Numbered from the stretch's first letter, positions 35,740 to 49,628 are shown. The stretch: DNA of 64,000 bases from Cavia porcellus (GCF_034190915.1 NW_026947543.1:868001-932000), one strand, 5' to 3'. Notes: generated from the letters alone by a model not told the origin. Program-made: numbers and translations.

Positions 35740-38182
35740 GGATGAATATTCTTGGTCTGGTATGCCACAGGATTCTCACTGAAGGCTTCACGGCTCAGAA
35801 TTTGGGGATGGAAATGCTTGCCAATCTACACATGGATGTACTTTCAATGGGATATGAAATATGCCAGGGCCTGGCAGATGTTCTCTGACATGTCCTATCC
35901 TTGAGCATATGCTTTTCAGTTGTCATGTCTGTCATTTGGCTGAGTCCTGTTCCCTAAGCTATTCAGTCAAGACTTGCTGGAATCATTCACCTGCAGTATA
36001 AGAGCTTTCTGTTAAATCTCTCAGCAGAAATCCTCTGCAAGCACATAGCTTTGGATATGAGAGACAGTGGTGGAAGTTGAATTTCAAGGGCAGATATTTG
36101 AAAACAATGAAACAAGCCCCGAATAAGATCTTTACATGGTTCCCAGATGAATATGTTTGGAAATACGGGGGAAGATGGAGATCAAGTCTGAGAAGAGTGC
36201 ACATGCATTTTAAGGTACAAAAACCAGGGAAAAACAAGGGAACCAAGAGAGCTGGTTACTTTGGTGTAAAAATCTTTGATGATGAAAGGAAAATTATATT
36301 CTCATGGTGATTTAATCAGGCTGTAGCAGTGAAGTTCTCATGGTGGTTGTTCTATGTGTGGCCTTCTGCATTGGCCAGTGGATGCAGGACAGGAGATCTT
36401 CAAATAAATCTGGTGGAACACAAAATAGTGAAAAAAATATCAATCTAAATCCTGTGTATTCCTTCCCTTTGAGAACATATATGGATAATGTCCGGAGTTT
36501 CAAAAGAGAAAATGTCTATTGGGTCATGGTTTCACCAATGAAATGGTCACTTCACATAACATTTTGAATTTTGCTTTCACAGTTGCTCATGTACCGGGCC
36601 TGAGTAAAGCAGAATGCAGAGTAAGCCTCATCAATGGTTGTGCATTCCATAAGTGGTTTTAAAACCAGTGAAACCCTTTGGACCTAGTGTTTGTATTTAA
36701 TTGGTTGATAGGTTTTTCAAATTGTTTGTTTTACTATTTTTAACTTTGGGAGTCAGGGAAGCCCTCACTCATAGTGATTTAGACCTCTCCAAAAGCTCTG
36801 AAGTTATTCATGTAACAGCTATTACATGTTATAAGTTTCTCCTATTAAAACTTGAAAGACTAACAGACTCTGCTACTTTTCATCTAAATTCAGTGTTGGG
36901 CTAAATTCAGTGTTGGACTTTTTTTTACAAGTCCTTTGAAATGTGTCCTCCTCTAGTCACTGGTCGTGCTGGAATATACTTTCTTGTGAAGACAGGATTT
37001 GAGCAAATTGACACAAGTAGAGTTTGCCACTACTCTGGACACCTGGTTAAATATCGAGTTGCCTAAATGGTGTGTGTTTTACTTTGATCTCTGCTCACAC
37101 TTTGCTCATCCAGTTAGAACCACAGGGCTCCAGCCCATAGCGTTCTAGGCCTAAACAAGAAAATTTCCATTCCATTTTTGGAGTTCATTTGTCTCTCATA
37201 ATTACTTTTTCTACAAATGTGTGCTTCAGGAGAGGCCCTGTGTAAATGTGGAGAGGCCCATTTTCATTCACTCACTTTCAGACTTTCTAAGATTTTCAGT
37301 TACTAGAGGTTTGCCCAGACTTGCCATTGTCAAGGGACAGTGCACTTCACTTGAAGTTGTGCAGTATTACTTCATGTGTCTCCGTGGAAATTCCACCAAT
37401 GGGAAACTCTTGCTGTACTCATCTCCAAGTGTTTCTGCCTAAGAAAATATAACTAACAAAGGATTTGGTTTGAAGCAGAATGAGGAATGGAGGGATAATC
37501 TTTATTTCAGTGCAGGTTGACCTTTCAGAGAAACAGTAATTCCTATGAAATAGGAGGTAAAATCTTTTGTAAAGAGACATGGATATGACATGCTCAAATT
37601 TATGTCACATTTTTTAAAAATCCAAGGGCATTTGAGAAATTCTTGGCTGCTGAATTGTCCCTTTTTTCAAATTTCTCTGAGGTAAGACACTCCAGTTTTT
37701 TCAAACCATGGTACTGTTCCTTCCATGTAAAAAACCAAAGCAAAAAACAAAATAAATTAAAACAAAACCCATCAAATTACATTTGAGAGCACACAATTGC
37801 TCAACAGGCCCACTATTCAAGAAACTAGAGGTACAGAAGCCTCAGCCTTCAGCCCATGGCCTGAAGTTTTGTATCTATCATGGCCCCTCAATTCCCTGGC
37901 ATGTCCACATTAACTCATGAATCTTTACTCATTTCCTCTTCAAATGCACAGGATCCAATATATTTGAACCCTGTTCACCTGGGCTGTAATCATCCAAGGA
38001 CACACCAGAGGAAGGGCATCCACCCACTTGCCTGGGGCCTTGGAGCTTATCACAATAGAAATGGAAACCAGAACAAGGGGAGCCAAAACAAAGAGAGGAA
38101 TATTCCTAAATTCTGAAACACAGAAGCTACCTATAGACCAGTAGTGGGATTTCACAAATTATGTAAGAATCTCTGTGCACAT

Positions 38183-38330
38183 GCTTGGCATGGTCGCTCA
38201 TGCCTATAATCCCAGCAATCTGGGGGCTTAGGTGGATGGATCCTTGGAAGTTCCAGTCCATCGTGGGCTATGAATTTATCTCAAGGCCACTTCCAACAAC
38301 TACGTAAGATGCTGTTTCCAAAAAGAGGAC
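38183..38330 (+). mobile_element. Degenerate B1 SINE, unit 10
   Basis: GGAAGTTCCAGTCC in the B-box region, GGGGGCTTAGG, and CACTTCCAACAACTACG are private changes. Confidence 0.85.
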
Positions 38331-38872
38331 AACAGAAAACTAGACACACTTGGTCTAGGTCCCGGGTTTCACTACATGAGTTGTGAAGTCTAAATATTCC
38401 ATGCCATGAGAAAATACCTGGGATTTTTAGTGAAAGGGGCATTTGCATCCCTTTTCTAAGGGTTTCCCTTTCACCATGTTACATTTGAATTCTGGGAAAA
38501 CCTGCTGGTGACAAGCTATCTAGCATTATGTTGGTTTAGGTATTGAGCTAGTACCTCATGTTTAGTGTTCAGGGTTATGCTGGAATGGCTGCAGACCTCC
38601 TTGAAATAGCTATTGCAGACAAGTGAACCCCGAGGAAGCTGGATAGTTGAAGCAGGCACTCCAAATATTCATGCACTGCAAGGATTCACTTTCATTTTGG
38701 GACTCATCTTCTGGTTGCTGGCTTTTAGTGCTAACTGATACTACCATGGTGGCAGTAATCCAGCAGAGACTGCATGTATGGTTTGCAGGTTTGCTTCCCA
38801 AGCCACCAGAAACTTGGCAGAACACAAATCATTGTGGCATTTTCTTTCCTCCCCTGAAACATTTGGCTTTCT

Positions 38873-39514
38873 AAGTTTGAAAATTGAATAGACTGGGCTA
38901 GTCAGGTTTGGACCCCATGTACCACCAACTGAGCTAAAGACAGAGCCAATTACTTCCCTCCACTTTTCAAAATATGTCAAATTTGCTTGGTCACCACAAC
39001 TTCAAACAAAATTCTGAGGCAACTTAGAGAGGTGAATCAAGTACTGCCTGATTGGAATGGCTGTGGTTGTATGAGGTGGAAAGCTGCAGAGTTGGGCTGA
39101 AACTGTTCACAGAAATCCACAGGCTTGTGGTTGCCAGGCAACCACACTGGGCTGAGATTGGCTGTACATCACTGTGAGGTGGATTTTAGGCTCTAGGTTT
39201 GAAAATTTAAAAGACTGGCGTAGTCAAGTTTGGAACATATCGACCACAGACAGACCAAAAGATCTTTCAATTACTTCCCTCCACTTCTCAAAATATGTCA
39301 AATTTTCTTGATCACTACAACTGTAAAAAAATTCTGAGGCAACATAGAGAGGCTAATCAAGTACTGCATGATTGGAATGGCTTTGGCTGTATGAGGTGGA
39401 AAGCTGCAGAGTTGGGCTGAAACAGTTCACAGAAAGCCACAAGCTTGTGGTTGCCAGGCAACCACACAGGGCTGTGATTGGCTGAGCACCATTTTGAGCT
39501 GGACTTTGGGCTCT
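38873..39514 (+). repeat. Internal tandem duplication A+B, unit 11
   Basis: Perfect X-boxes at 39127-39145 and 39447-39465. After copy A the sequence reads GACTGGCGTAG, a private change. Confidence 0.93.
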
Positions 39515-39612
39515 AGGATACAAGTGTGAAGTAGGAGACCTGAGTCACAATGCTGGGCGTTGCCATGGAGACCTCAGTGGCATAGAGGACCTTGTAGGGC
39601 AAGATTTAAATA
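39447..39612 (+). promoter_or_regulatory. Promoter-like cluster, unit 11
   Basis: All five elements are intact. Spacer changes include CACAGGGCTG after the X-box and CATTTTGAGC. TATA-like box 39605-39612. Confidence 0.5.
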
Positions 39613-42054
39613 GGATGAATATTCTTGGCCTGGTATGCCACAGGATTCTCACTGAAGGCTTCACTGCTCAGAATTTGGGGATGGAAGTGGTTGCCAATCT
39701 ACACATGGATGTACTTTCAATGGGATATGAAATATGGCAGGGCCTGGCAGATGTTCTCTGACATGTCCTATTCTTGAGCATATGCTTTTCCCTTGTCATG
39801 TCTGTCATTTGGCTGAGTCCTGTTCCCTAAGCTATTCAGTCAAGACTTGCTGGAATCATTCACCTGCAGTATAAGAGCTTTCTGTGAAATTTCTCAGCAG
39901 AAATACTCTGCAAGCACATAGCTTTGTATATGAGAGACAGTGGTGGAAGTTGAATTTCAAGGGCAGATATTTGAAAACAATGAAACAAGCCCCGAATAAG
40001 ATCTTTACATGTTTCCCAGATGAATATGTTTGGAAATACGGGGGAAGATGGAGATCAAGACTGAGAAGAGTGCACACCCATTTCAAGGTACAATAACCAG
40101 GGAAAAACATGGGAAAGCAAGAGAGCTGGTTAATTTGATGTAAAAATCTTTGATGATGAAAGGAAAATTATATTCTCATGGTGATTTAATCAGGCTGTAG
40201 CAGTGAACTTCTCATGTTGGTTGTCCTATGTGTGGCCTTCTGCATTGGGCAGTGGATGCAGGACAGGAGATCTTCAAATAAATCTGGTGGAACACAAAAT
40301 AGTGAAAACATATCAATCTAAATCCTGTGTATTCCTTCCCTTTGAGAACATATATGGATAATGTCCGGAGTTTCAAAAGAGAAAATGTCTATTGGGTCAT
40401 GGTTTCACCAATGAAATGGTCACTTCACATAACATTTTGAATTTTGCTTTCACAGTTGCTCATGTACCGGGCCTTAGTAAACAGAATGCAGAGTAAGCCT
40501 CATCAATAGTTGTGCATTCCATAAGTGGTTTTAAAACCAGTGAAACCCTTTGGACCTAGTGTTTGTATTTAATTGGTTGATTGGTTTTTCAAATTGTTTG
40601 TTTTACTATTTTTAACTTTGGGAGTCAGGGAAGCCCTCACTCATAGTGATTTAGACCTCTCCAAAAGCTCTGAAGTTATTCACGTAACAGCTATTACATG
40701 TTATAAGTTTCTCCTATTAAAACTTGAAAGACTAACAAACTCTGCTACATTTCATTTAAATTCTGTGTTGTGCTAAATTCAGTGTTGGACTTTTTTTTAC
40801 AAGTCCTTTGAAATGTGTCCTCCTCGAGTCACTGGTCGTGCTGGAATGTACTTTCTTGTGAAAACAGGATTTGAGCAAATTGACACAAGTACAGTTTGCC
40901 ACTGCTCTGGACACCTGGTTAAATATCGAGTTGCCTAAATGCTGTGTGTTTTACTTTGATCTCTGCTCACACTTTGCTCATCCAGTTAGAACCACAGGGC
41001 TCCAGCCCATAGCGTTCTAGGCCTAAACAAGAAAATTTCCATTCCGTTTTGGTAGTTCATTCGGCTCTCATAATTACTTTTTCCACAAATGTGTGCTTCA
41101 GGAGAGTCCGGGTCTAAATGTGGAGAGGCCCATTTTCATTCACTCACTTTTAAACTTTCTAAGATTTTCAGTTACTAGAGGTTTGCCCAGACTTGCCATT
41201 GTCAAGGGACAGTGCACTTCACTTGAAGTTGTGCAGTATTACTTCATGTGTCTCCGTGGAAATTGCACCAATGGGAAACTCTTGCTGTAGTCATCTCCAA
41301 GTGTTTCTGCGTAAGAAAATATAACTAACAAAGGATGTGGTTTCAAGCAGAATGAGGAATGGAGAGATAATTTTTATTTCAGTGCAGGTTGACATTTCAG
41401 AGAAACAGTAATTCCTATGAAATAGGAGGTAAAACCTTTTGTAAAGAGACATGGATATGACATGCTCAACTTTATGTCACATTTTTTAAAAAGCCAAGGG
41501 CATTTCAGAAATTCTTGGCTGCTGAATTGTCCCTTTTTTCAAATTTCTCTTAGGTAACACACTCCAGTTTCTTCAAACCATGGTACTGTTCCTTCCACGT
41601 AAAAAACCAAAGCAAAAAACAAAATAAATTAAAACAAAACCCATCAAATTACATTTGAGAGCACACAATTGCTCAGCAGGCCCACTATTCAAGAAGCTAG
41701 AGGTACAGAAGCCTCAGCCTTCAGCCCATGGCCTGAAGTTTTGTCTCTATCATGGCCCCTCAATTCCCTGGCATGTCCACATTAACTCATGAATCTTTAC
41801 TCATTTCCTCTTCAAATACACAGGATCCAATATATTTGAACCCTGTTCACCTGGGCTGTAATCATCCAAGGACACACCAGAGGAAGGGCAGGCACCCCCT
41901 TGCCTGGGGCCTTGGAGCTTATCACAATATAAATGGAAACCTGAACAAGGGGAGCCAAAACAAAGAGAGGAATATTTCTAAAGTCTGAAACACAGAAGCT
42001 ACCTATAGACCAGTAGTGGGATTTCACAAATTATGTAAGAATTTCTGTGCACAT

Positions 42055-42202
42055 GCTTGGCATGGTCGCTCATGCCTATAATGACAGCAATCTGGGGGCT
42101 GAGGTGGATGGATCCTTGGGAGTTCCAGTCCATCGTGGGCTACGAATTTATCTCAAGGCCTCTTTCAACAACTACATAAGATGCTGTTTCCAAAAAGAGG
42201 AC
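42055..42202 (+). mobile_element. Degenerate B1 SINE, unit 11
   Basis: The usually constant TAATCCCAGCA is TAATGACAGCA here. B box GTTCCAGTCC. Confidence 0.84.
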
Positions 42203-42744
42203 AACAGAAAACTAGACACACTTGGTATAGGTACCGGGGTTCACTACATGAGTTGTGGTGTCTAAATATTCCATGCCATGAGAAAATACCTGGGATTTTT
42301 AGTGAAAGGGGCATTTGCATCCCTTTTCTAAGGGTTTCCCTTTCACCATATTACATTTGAATTCTGGGAAAACCTGCTGGTGACAAGCTATCTAGCATTA
42401 TGTTGGTTTAGGTATTGAGCTAGTACCTCATGTTTAGTGTTCAGGGTTATGCTGGAATGGCTGCAGACCTCCTTGAAATAGCTATTGCAGACAACTGAAC
42501 CCCGAGGAAGCTGGATAGTTGAAGCAGGCACTCCAAATATTCATGCACTGCAAGGATTCACTTTCATTTTGGGACTCATCTTCTGGTTGCTGGCTTTTAG
42601 TGCTAACTGATACTACCATGGTGGCAGTAATCCAGCAGAGACTGCATGTATGGTTTGCAGGTTTGCTTCCCAAGACACCAGAAACTTGGCAGAACCCAAA
42701 TCATTGTGGCATTTTCTTTCCTCCCCTGAAACATTTGGCTTTCT

Positions 42745-43066
42745 AAGTTTGAAAATTGAATAGACTGGGCTAGTCAGGTTTGGACCCCATGTACCACCAA
42801 CAGAGCTAAAGACAGAGCCAATTACTTCCCTCCACTTGTCAAAATATGTCAAATTTGCTTGGTTACCACAACTTCAAAGAAAATTCTGAGGCAACTTAGA
42901 GAGGTGAATCAAATACTGCCTGATTGGAATGGCTGTGGTTGTATGAGGTGGAAAGCTGCAGAGTTGGGCTGAAACAGTTTACAGAAAGCCACAAGCTTGT
43001 GGTTGCCAGGCAACCACACTGGGCTGTGATTGGCTGAGCACCATTGTGAGCTGGACTTTAGGCTCT
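42745..43066 (+). repeat. Single-copy internal segment of unit 12 (A/B chimera)
   Basis: Copy A features continue further than in unit 1 (ACTGCCTGATTGG is A type near 42916). Copy B features begin by ACAGTTTACAGAAAGCC near 42973. The switch point therefore differs from unit 1 by tens of bases. Confidence 0.85.
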
Positions 43067-43164
43067 AGGATAAAAGTGTGCAGTAGGAGACCTGAGTCAC
43101 AATGCTGGGCGTTGCCATGGAGACCTCAGTGGCATAGAGGACCTTGTAGGGCAAGATTTAAATA
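42999..43164 (+). promoter_or_regulatory. Promoter-like cluster, unit 12
   Basis: Only X-box of this short unit, and perfect. CCAAT, AP-1, half site and TATA-like box (43157-43164) are intact. Confidence 0.5.
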
Positions 43165-45606
43165 GGATGAATATTCTTGGCCTGGTATGCCACAGGATTC
43201 TCACTGAAGGCTTCATTGCTCAGAATTTGGGGATGGAAATGCTTGCCAATCTACACATGGATGTACTTTCAATGGGATATGAAATATGCCAGGGCCTGGC
43301 AGATGTTCTCTGACATGACCTATCCTTGAGCATATGCTTTTCCCTTGTCATGTCTGTCATTTGGCTGAGTCCTGTTCCCTAAGCTATTCAGTCAAGACTT
43401 GCTGGAATCACTCACGTGCAGTATAAGAGCTTTCTGTGAAATTTCTCAGCAGAAATCCTCTGCAAGCACATAGCTTTGGATATGAGAGACAGTGGTGGAA
43501 GTTGAATTTCAAGGGCAGATATTTGAAAACAATGAAACAAGCCCCGAATAAGATCTTTACATGTTTCCCAGATGAATATGTTTGGAAATACGGGGGAAGA
43601 TGGAGATCAAGACTGAGAAGACTGAACACCCATTTCAAGGTACAATAACCAGGGAAAAACATGGGAAAGCAAGAGAGCTGGTTTATTTGATGTAAAAATC
43701 TTTGATGATGAAAGGAAAATTATATTCTCATGGTGATTTAATCAGGCTGTAGCAGTGAAGTTCTCATGTTGGTTGTCCTATGTGTGGCCTTCTGCATTGG
43801 GCAGTGGATGCAGTACAGGAGATCTTCAAATAAATCTGGTGGAACACAAATTAGTGAAAAAATATCAATCTAAATCCTGTGTATTCCTTCCGTTTGAGAA
43901 CATATATGGATAATGTCCGGAGTTTCAAAAGAGAAAATGTCTATTGGGTCATGGTTTCACCAATGAAATGGTCACTTCACATAACATTTTGAATTTTGCT
44001 TTCACAGTTGCTCATGTACCGGGCCTTAGTAAAGCAGAATGCAGAGTAAGCCTCATCAATAGTTGTGCATTCCATAAGTGGTTTTAAAACCAGTGAAACC
44101 CTTTGGACCTAGTGTTTGTATTTAATTGGTTGATTGGTTTTTCAAATTGTTTGTTTTACTATTTTTAACTTTGGGAGTCAGGGAAGCCCTCACTCATAGT
44201 GATTTAGACGTCTCCAAAACCTCTGAAGTTATTCATGTAACAGCTATAACATGTTATAAGTTTCTCCTATTAAAACTTGAAAGACTAACAGACTCTGCTA
44301 CTTTTCATCTAAATTCAGTGTTGCGCTAAATTCAGTGTTGGACTTTTTTTTACAAGTCCTTTGAAATGTGTCCTCCTCGAGTCACTGGTCGTGCTGGAAT
44401 GTACTTTCTTGTGAAGACAGGATTTGAGCAAATTGACACAAGTACAGTTTGCCACTACTCTGGACACCTGGTTAAATATCGAGTTGCCTAAATGGTGTGT
44501 GTTTTACTTTTATCTCTGCTCACACTTTGCTCATCCAGTTAGAACCACAGGGCTCCAGGCCATAGCGTTCTAGGCCTAAACAAGAAAATTTCCATTCCGT
44601 TTTGGGAGTTCATTCGTCTCTCATAATTACTTTTTCCACAAATGTGTGCTTCAGGAGAGGCCCGGTCTAAATGTGGAGAGGCCCATTTTCCTTCTCTCAC
44701 TTTCAGACTTTCTAAGATTTTCAGTTACTAGAGGTTTGCCCAGACTTGCCATTGTCAAGGGACAGTGCACTTCACTTGAAGTTGTGCAGTATTACTTCAT
44801 GTGTGTCCGTGGAAATTCCACCAATGGGAAACTCTTGCTGTAGTCATCTCCAAGTGTTTCTGCGTAAGACAATATAACTAACAAAGCATGTGGTTTCAAG
44901 CAGAATGAGGAATGGAGGGATAATCTTTATTTCAGTGCAGGTTGACCTTTCAAAAAACAGTAATTCCTATGAAATAGGAGGTAAAATCTTTTGTAAAGAG
45001 ACATGGATATGACATGCTCAACTTTATGTCACATTTTTTAAAAAGCCAAGGGCATTTGAGAAATTCTTGGCTGTTGAATTGTCCCTTTTTTCAAATTTCT
45101 CTTAGGTAAGACACTCCAGTTTCTTCAAACCATGGTACTGTTCATTCCATGTAAAAAACCAAAGCAAAAAACAAAATAAATTAAAACAAAACCCATCAAA
45201 TTACATTTGAGAGCACACAATTGCTCAGCAGGCCCACTATTCAACAAGACAGAGGGACAGAAGCCTCAGCCTTCAGCCCATGGCCTAAAGTTTTGTCTCT
45301 ATCATGGCCCCTCAGTTCCCTGGCATGTCCACATTAACTCATGAATCTTTACTCATATCCTCTTCAAATGCACAGGATCCAATATATTTGAACCCTGTTC
45401 ACCTAGGCTGTAACCATCCAAGGACACACCAGAGGAAGGGCAGGTACCCCCTTGCCTGGGGCCTTGGTGCTTATCACAATAGAAATGGAAAGCTGAACAA
45501 GGGGAGCCAAAACAAAGAGAGGAATATTCCTAAAGCCTGAAACACAGAAGCTACCTATAGACCAGTAGTGGGATTTCACAAATTATGTAAGAATCTCTGT
45601 GCACAT

Positions 45607-45754
45607 GCTTGGCATGGTTGCTCATGCCTATAATCCCAGCAATCTGGGGGCTGAGGTGGATGGAACCTTCGGAGTTCCAGTCCATCGTGGGCTATGAATT
45701 TATCTCAAGGCCTCTTTCAACAACTACATAAGATGCTGTTTCCAAAAAGAGGAC
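45607..45754 (+). mobile_element. Degenerate B1 SINE, unit 12
   Basis: GGAACCTTCGGAGTTCC is shared only with unit 1, supporting their common origin. Confidence 0.85.
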
Positions 45755-46296
45755 AACAGAAAACTAGACACACTTGGTCTAGGTCCCGGGGTTCACTACA
45801 TGAGTTGTGGAGTCTAAATATTCCATGCCATGAGAAAATACCTGGGATTTTTAGTGAAAGGGGCATTTGCATCCCTTTTCTAAGGGTATCCCTTTCACCA
45901 TGTTACATTTGAATTCTGGGAAAATCTGCTGGTGACAAGCTATCTAGCATTATTTTGGTTTAGGTATTGAGCTAGTACCTCATGTTTAGTGTTCAGGGTT
46001 ATGCTGGAATGGCTGCAGACCTGCTTGAAATAGCTATTGCGGACAAGTGAACCCCGAGGAAGCTGGATAGTTGAAGCAGGCACTCCAAATATTCATGCAC
46101 TGCAAGGATTCACTTTCATTTTGGGACTCATCTTCTGGTTGCTGGCTTTTAGTGCTAACTGATACTACCATGGTGGCAGGAATCCAGCAGAGACTGCATG
46201 TATGGTTTGCAGGTTTGCTTCCCAAGCCACCAGAAACTTGGCAGAACCCAAATCATTGTGGCATTTTCTTTCCTCCCCTGAAACATTTGGCTTTCT

Positions 46297-46938
46297 AAGT
46301 TTGAAAATTGAATAGACTGGGCTAGTCAGGTTTGGACCCCATGTACCACCAACAGAGCTAAAGACAGAGCCAATTACTTCCCTCCACTTGTCAAAATATG
46401 TCAAATTTGCTTGGTCACCACAAGTTCAAAGAAAATTCTGAGGCAACTTAGAGAGGTGAATCAAATACTGCCTGATTGGAATGGCTGTGGTTGTATGAGG
46501 TGGAAAGCTGCAGAGTTGGGCTGAAACTGTTCACAGAAATCCACAGGCTTGTGGTTGCCAGGCAACCACACTGGGCTGAGATTGGCTGAACATCACTGTG
46601 AGGTGGATTTTAGGCTCTAGGTTTGAAAATTTAAAAGACTCTGGTTGTCAAGTTTGGAACACTTCGACCACAGACAGACCAAAAGGTCTTTCAATTACTT
46701 CCCTCCACTTCTCAAAATATGTCAAATTTTCTTGATCACTATAACTGTAAAAAAATTCTGAGGCAACATAGAGAGGCTAATCAAATACTGCATGATTGGA
46801 ATGGCTGTGGTTGTATGAGGTGGAAAGCTGCAGAGTTGGGCTGAAACAATTCACAGAAAGCCACAAGCTTGTGGTTGCCAGGCAACCACACAGGGCTGTG
46901 ATTGGCTGAGCACCATTTTGAGCTGGACTTTAGGCTCT
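46297..46938 (+). repeat. Internal tandem duplication A+B, unit 13
   Basis: Perfect X-boxes at 46551-46569 and 46871-46889. The start of copy B reads GACTCTGGTTGTC instead of GACTGGGGTAGTC. Confidence 0.93.
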
Positions 46939-47036
46939 AGGATACAAGTGTGCAGTAGGAGACCTGAGTCACAATGCTGGGCGTTGCCATGGAGACCTCA
47001 GTGTCACAGAGGACCTTTTAGGGCAAGATTTAAATA
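46871..47036 (+). promoter_or_regulatory. Promoter-like cluster, unit 13
   Basis: All five elements are intact. The sequence before the TATA-like box reads GGACCTTTTAGGG. TATA-like box 47029-47036. Confidence 0.5.
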
Positions 47037-49480
47037 GGATGAATATTCTTGGCCTGGTATGCCACAGGATTCTCACTGAAGGCTTCACTGCTCAGAATTT
47101 GGGGATGGAAATGCTTGCCAATCTACACATGGATGTACTTTCAATGGGATATGAAATATGCCAGGGCCTGGCAGATGTTCTCTGACATGTCCTATCCTTG
47201 AGCATATGCTTTTCCCTTGTCATGTCTGTCATTTGGCTGAGTCCTGTTCCCTAAGCTATTCAGTCAAGACTTTGCTGGAATCATTCACCTGCAGTATAAG
47301 AGCTTTCTGTGAAATTTCTCAGCAGAAACATTCGGCAAGCACATCGCTTTGGATATGAGAGACAGTGGTGGAAGTTGAATTTCAAGGGCAGATATTTGAA
47401 AACAATGAAACAAGCCCCGAATAAGATCTTTACATGTTTTCCAGATGAATATGTTTGGAAATACGGGGGAAGATGGAGATCAAGACTGAGAAGAGTGAAC
47501 ACCATTTCAAGGTACAAAAACCAGGGAAAAACATGGGAAAGCAAGAGAGCTGGTTAATTTGATGTAAAAATCTTTGATAATGCAAGGAAAATTATATTCT
47601 CATAGTGATTTAATCAGGCTGTAGCAGTGAAGTTCTCATGTTGGTTGTCCTATGTGTGGCCTTCTGCATTGGGCAGTGGATGCAGGACATGAGATCTTCA
47701 AATAAATCTGGTTGAACACAAAATAGTGAAAAAAATATCAATCTAAATCCTGTGTATTCCTTCCCTTTGAGAACATGTATGGATAATGTCCGGAGTTTCA
47801 AAAGAGAAAATGTCTATTGTTTCATGGTTTCACCAATGAAATGGTCACTTCACATAACATTTTGAATTTTGCTTTCACAGTTGCTCATGTACCGGGCCTG
47901 AGTAAAGCAGAATGCAGAGTAAGCCTCATCAATAGTTGTGCATTCCATAAGTGGTTTTAAAACCAGTGAAACCCTTTGGACCTAGTGTTTGTATTTAATT
48001 GGTTGATTGGATTTTCAAATTGTTTGTTTTACTATTTTTAACTTTGGGAGTCAGGGAAGCCCTCACTCATAGTGATTTAGACGTCTCCAAAACCTCTGAA
48101 GTTATTCATGTAACAGCTATAACGTGTTATAAGTTTCTCCTATTAAAACTTGAAAGACTAACAGACTCTGCTACTTTTCATCTAAATTCAGTGTTGCGCT
48201 AAATTCAGTGTTGGACTTTTTTTTACAAGTCCTTTGAAATGTGTCCTCCTCGAGTCACTGGTCGTGCTGGAATGTACTTTCTTGTGAAGACAGGATTTGA
48301 GCAAATTGACACAAGTACAGTTTGCCACTACTCTGGACACCTGGTTAAATATCGAGTTGCCTAAATGGTGTGTGTTTTACTTTGATCTCTGCTCACACTT
48401 TGCTCATCCAGTTAGAACCACAGGGCTCCAGGACATAGCGTTCTAGGCCTAAACAAGAAAATTTCCATTCCGTTTTGGGAGTTCATTCGTCTCTCATAAT
48501 TACTTTTTCGACAAATGTGTGCTTCAGGAGAGGCCCAGTCTAAATGTGGAGAGGCCCATTTTCCTTCTCTCACTTTCAGACTTTCTAAGATTTTCAGTTA
48601 CTAGAGGTTTGCCCAGACTTGCCATTGTCAAGGGACAGTGCACTTCACTTGAAGTTGTGCAGTATTACTTCATGTGTCTCCGTGGAAATTCCACCAATTG
48701 GAAACTCTTGCTGTAGTCATCTCCAAGTGTTTCTGCATAAGAAAATATAACTAACAAAGGATGTGGTTTCAAGCAGAATGAAGAATGGAGGGATAATCTT
48801 TATTTCAGTGCAGGTTGACCTTTCAAAGCAGCAGTAATTCCTATGAAATAGGAGGTAAAATCTTTTGTAAAGAGACATGGATATGACATGCTCAACTTTA
48901 TGTCACATTTTTTAAAAAGCCAAGGGCATTTGAGAAATTCTTGGCTGTTGAATTGTCCCTTTTTTCAAATTTCTCTTAGGTAAGACACTCCAGTTTCTTC
49001 AAACCATGGTACTGTTCCTTCCATGTAAAAAACCGAAGCAAAAAACAAAATAAATTAAAACAAAACCCATCAAATTACATTTGAGAGCACACAATTGCTC
49101 AGCAGGCCCACTATTCAAGAAGCTAGAGGTACAGAAACCTCAGCCTTCAGCCCATGGCCTGAAGTTTTGTCTCTATCATGGCCCCTCAGTTCCCTGGCAT
49201 GTCCACATTAACTCATGAATCTTTACTCATTTCCTCTTCAAATGCACAGGATCCAATATATTTGAACCCTGTTCACCTGGGCTGTAATCATCCAAGGACA
49301 CACCAGAGGAAGGGCAGGCACCCCCTTGCCTGGGGCCTTGGAGCTTATCACAATAGAAATGGAAACCTGAACAAGGGGAGACAAAACAAAGAGAGGAATA
49401 TTCCTAAAGCCTGAAACACAGAAGCTACCTATAGACCAGTAGTGGGATTTCACAAATTATGTAAGAATCTCTGTGCACAT

Positions 49481-49628
49481 GCTTGGCATGGTCGCTCATG
49501 CCTATAATCCCAGCAATCTGGGGGCTGAGGTGGATGGATCCTTGGGAGTTCCAGTCCATCGTGAGCTATGAATTTATCTCAAGGCCTCTTTCAACAACTA
49601 CATAAGATGCTGTTTCCAAAAAGAGGAC
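49481..49628 (+). mobile_element. Degenerate B1 SINE, unit 13
   Basis: CATCGTGAGCTATG is private. B box GTTCCAGTCC. Confidence 0.85.

Larger units (their letters stand above)
34532..38403 (+). repeat. Unit 10 (c type, twin of the start of unit 17)
   Basis: One base is missing just before the hairpin (GGGAGTTTAG), which then sits at 34557-34601. Shared with unit 17 are TTAGGCATTAGG near 35640 and TCATGGTGGTTG near 36338. The splice-like site has TGAG|GTAAG. A usual TAG stop near 37418 is TAC, lengthening a spurious frame. ATG frame at 37880. Confidence 0.95.
38404..42275 (+). repeat. Unit 11 (intermediate type)
   Basis: This unit does not fall clearly into a, b or c. Both X-box palindromes are intact (39127, 39447). 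The site after the polypyrimidine tract is AG|GTAAC, a weakened donor. It has private changes such as GAGAGTCCGGG near 41103 and a one-base deletion in GTAAACAG near 40477. Hairpin at 38430-38474. ATG frame at 41752. Confidence 0.95.
42276..45827 (+). repeat. Unit 12 (short form, single-copy internal segment)
   Basis: 3552 bases; only one internal segment (42745-43066). It shares with unit 1 the CCATATTAC after the hairpin, ACAGTTTACAG before the X-box, GACGTCTCC near 44208 and CAGGTACCCCC in the frame starting at 45304. The AG|GTAAG site is intact. It is the only other short unit in the window. Confidence 0.95.
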
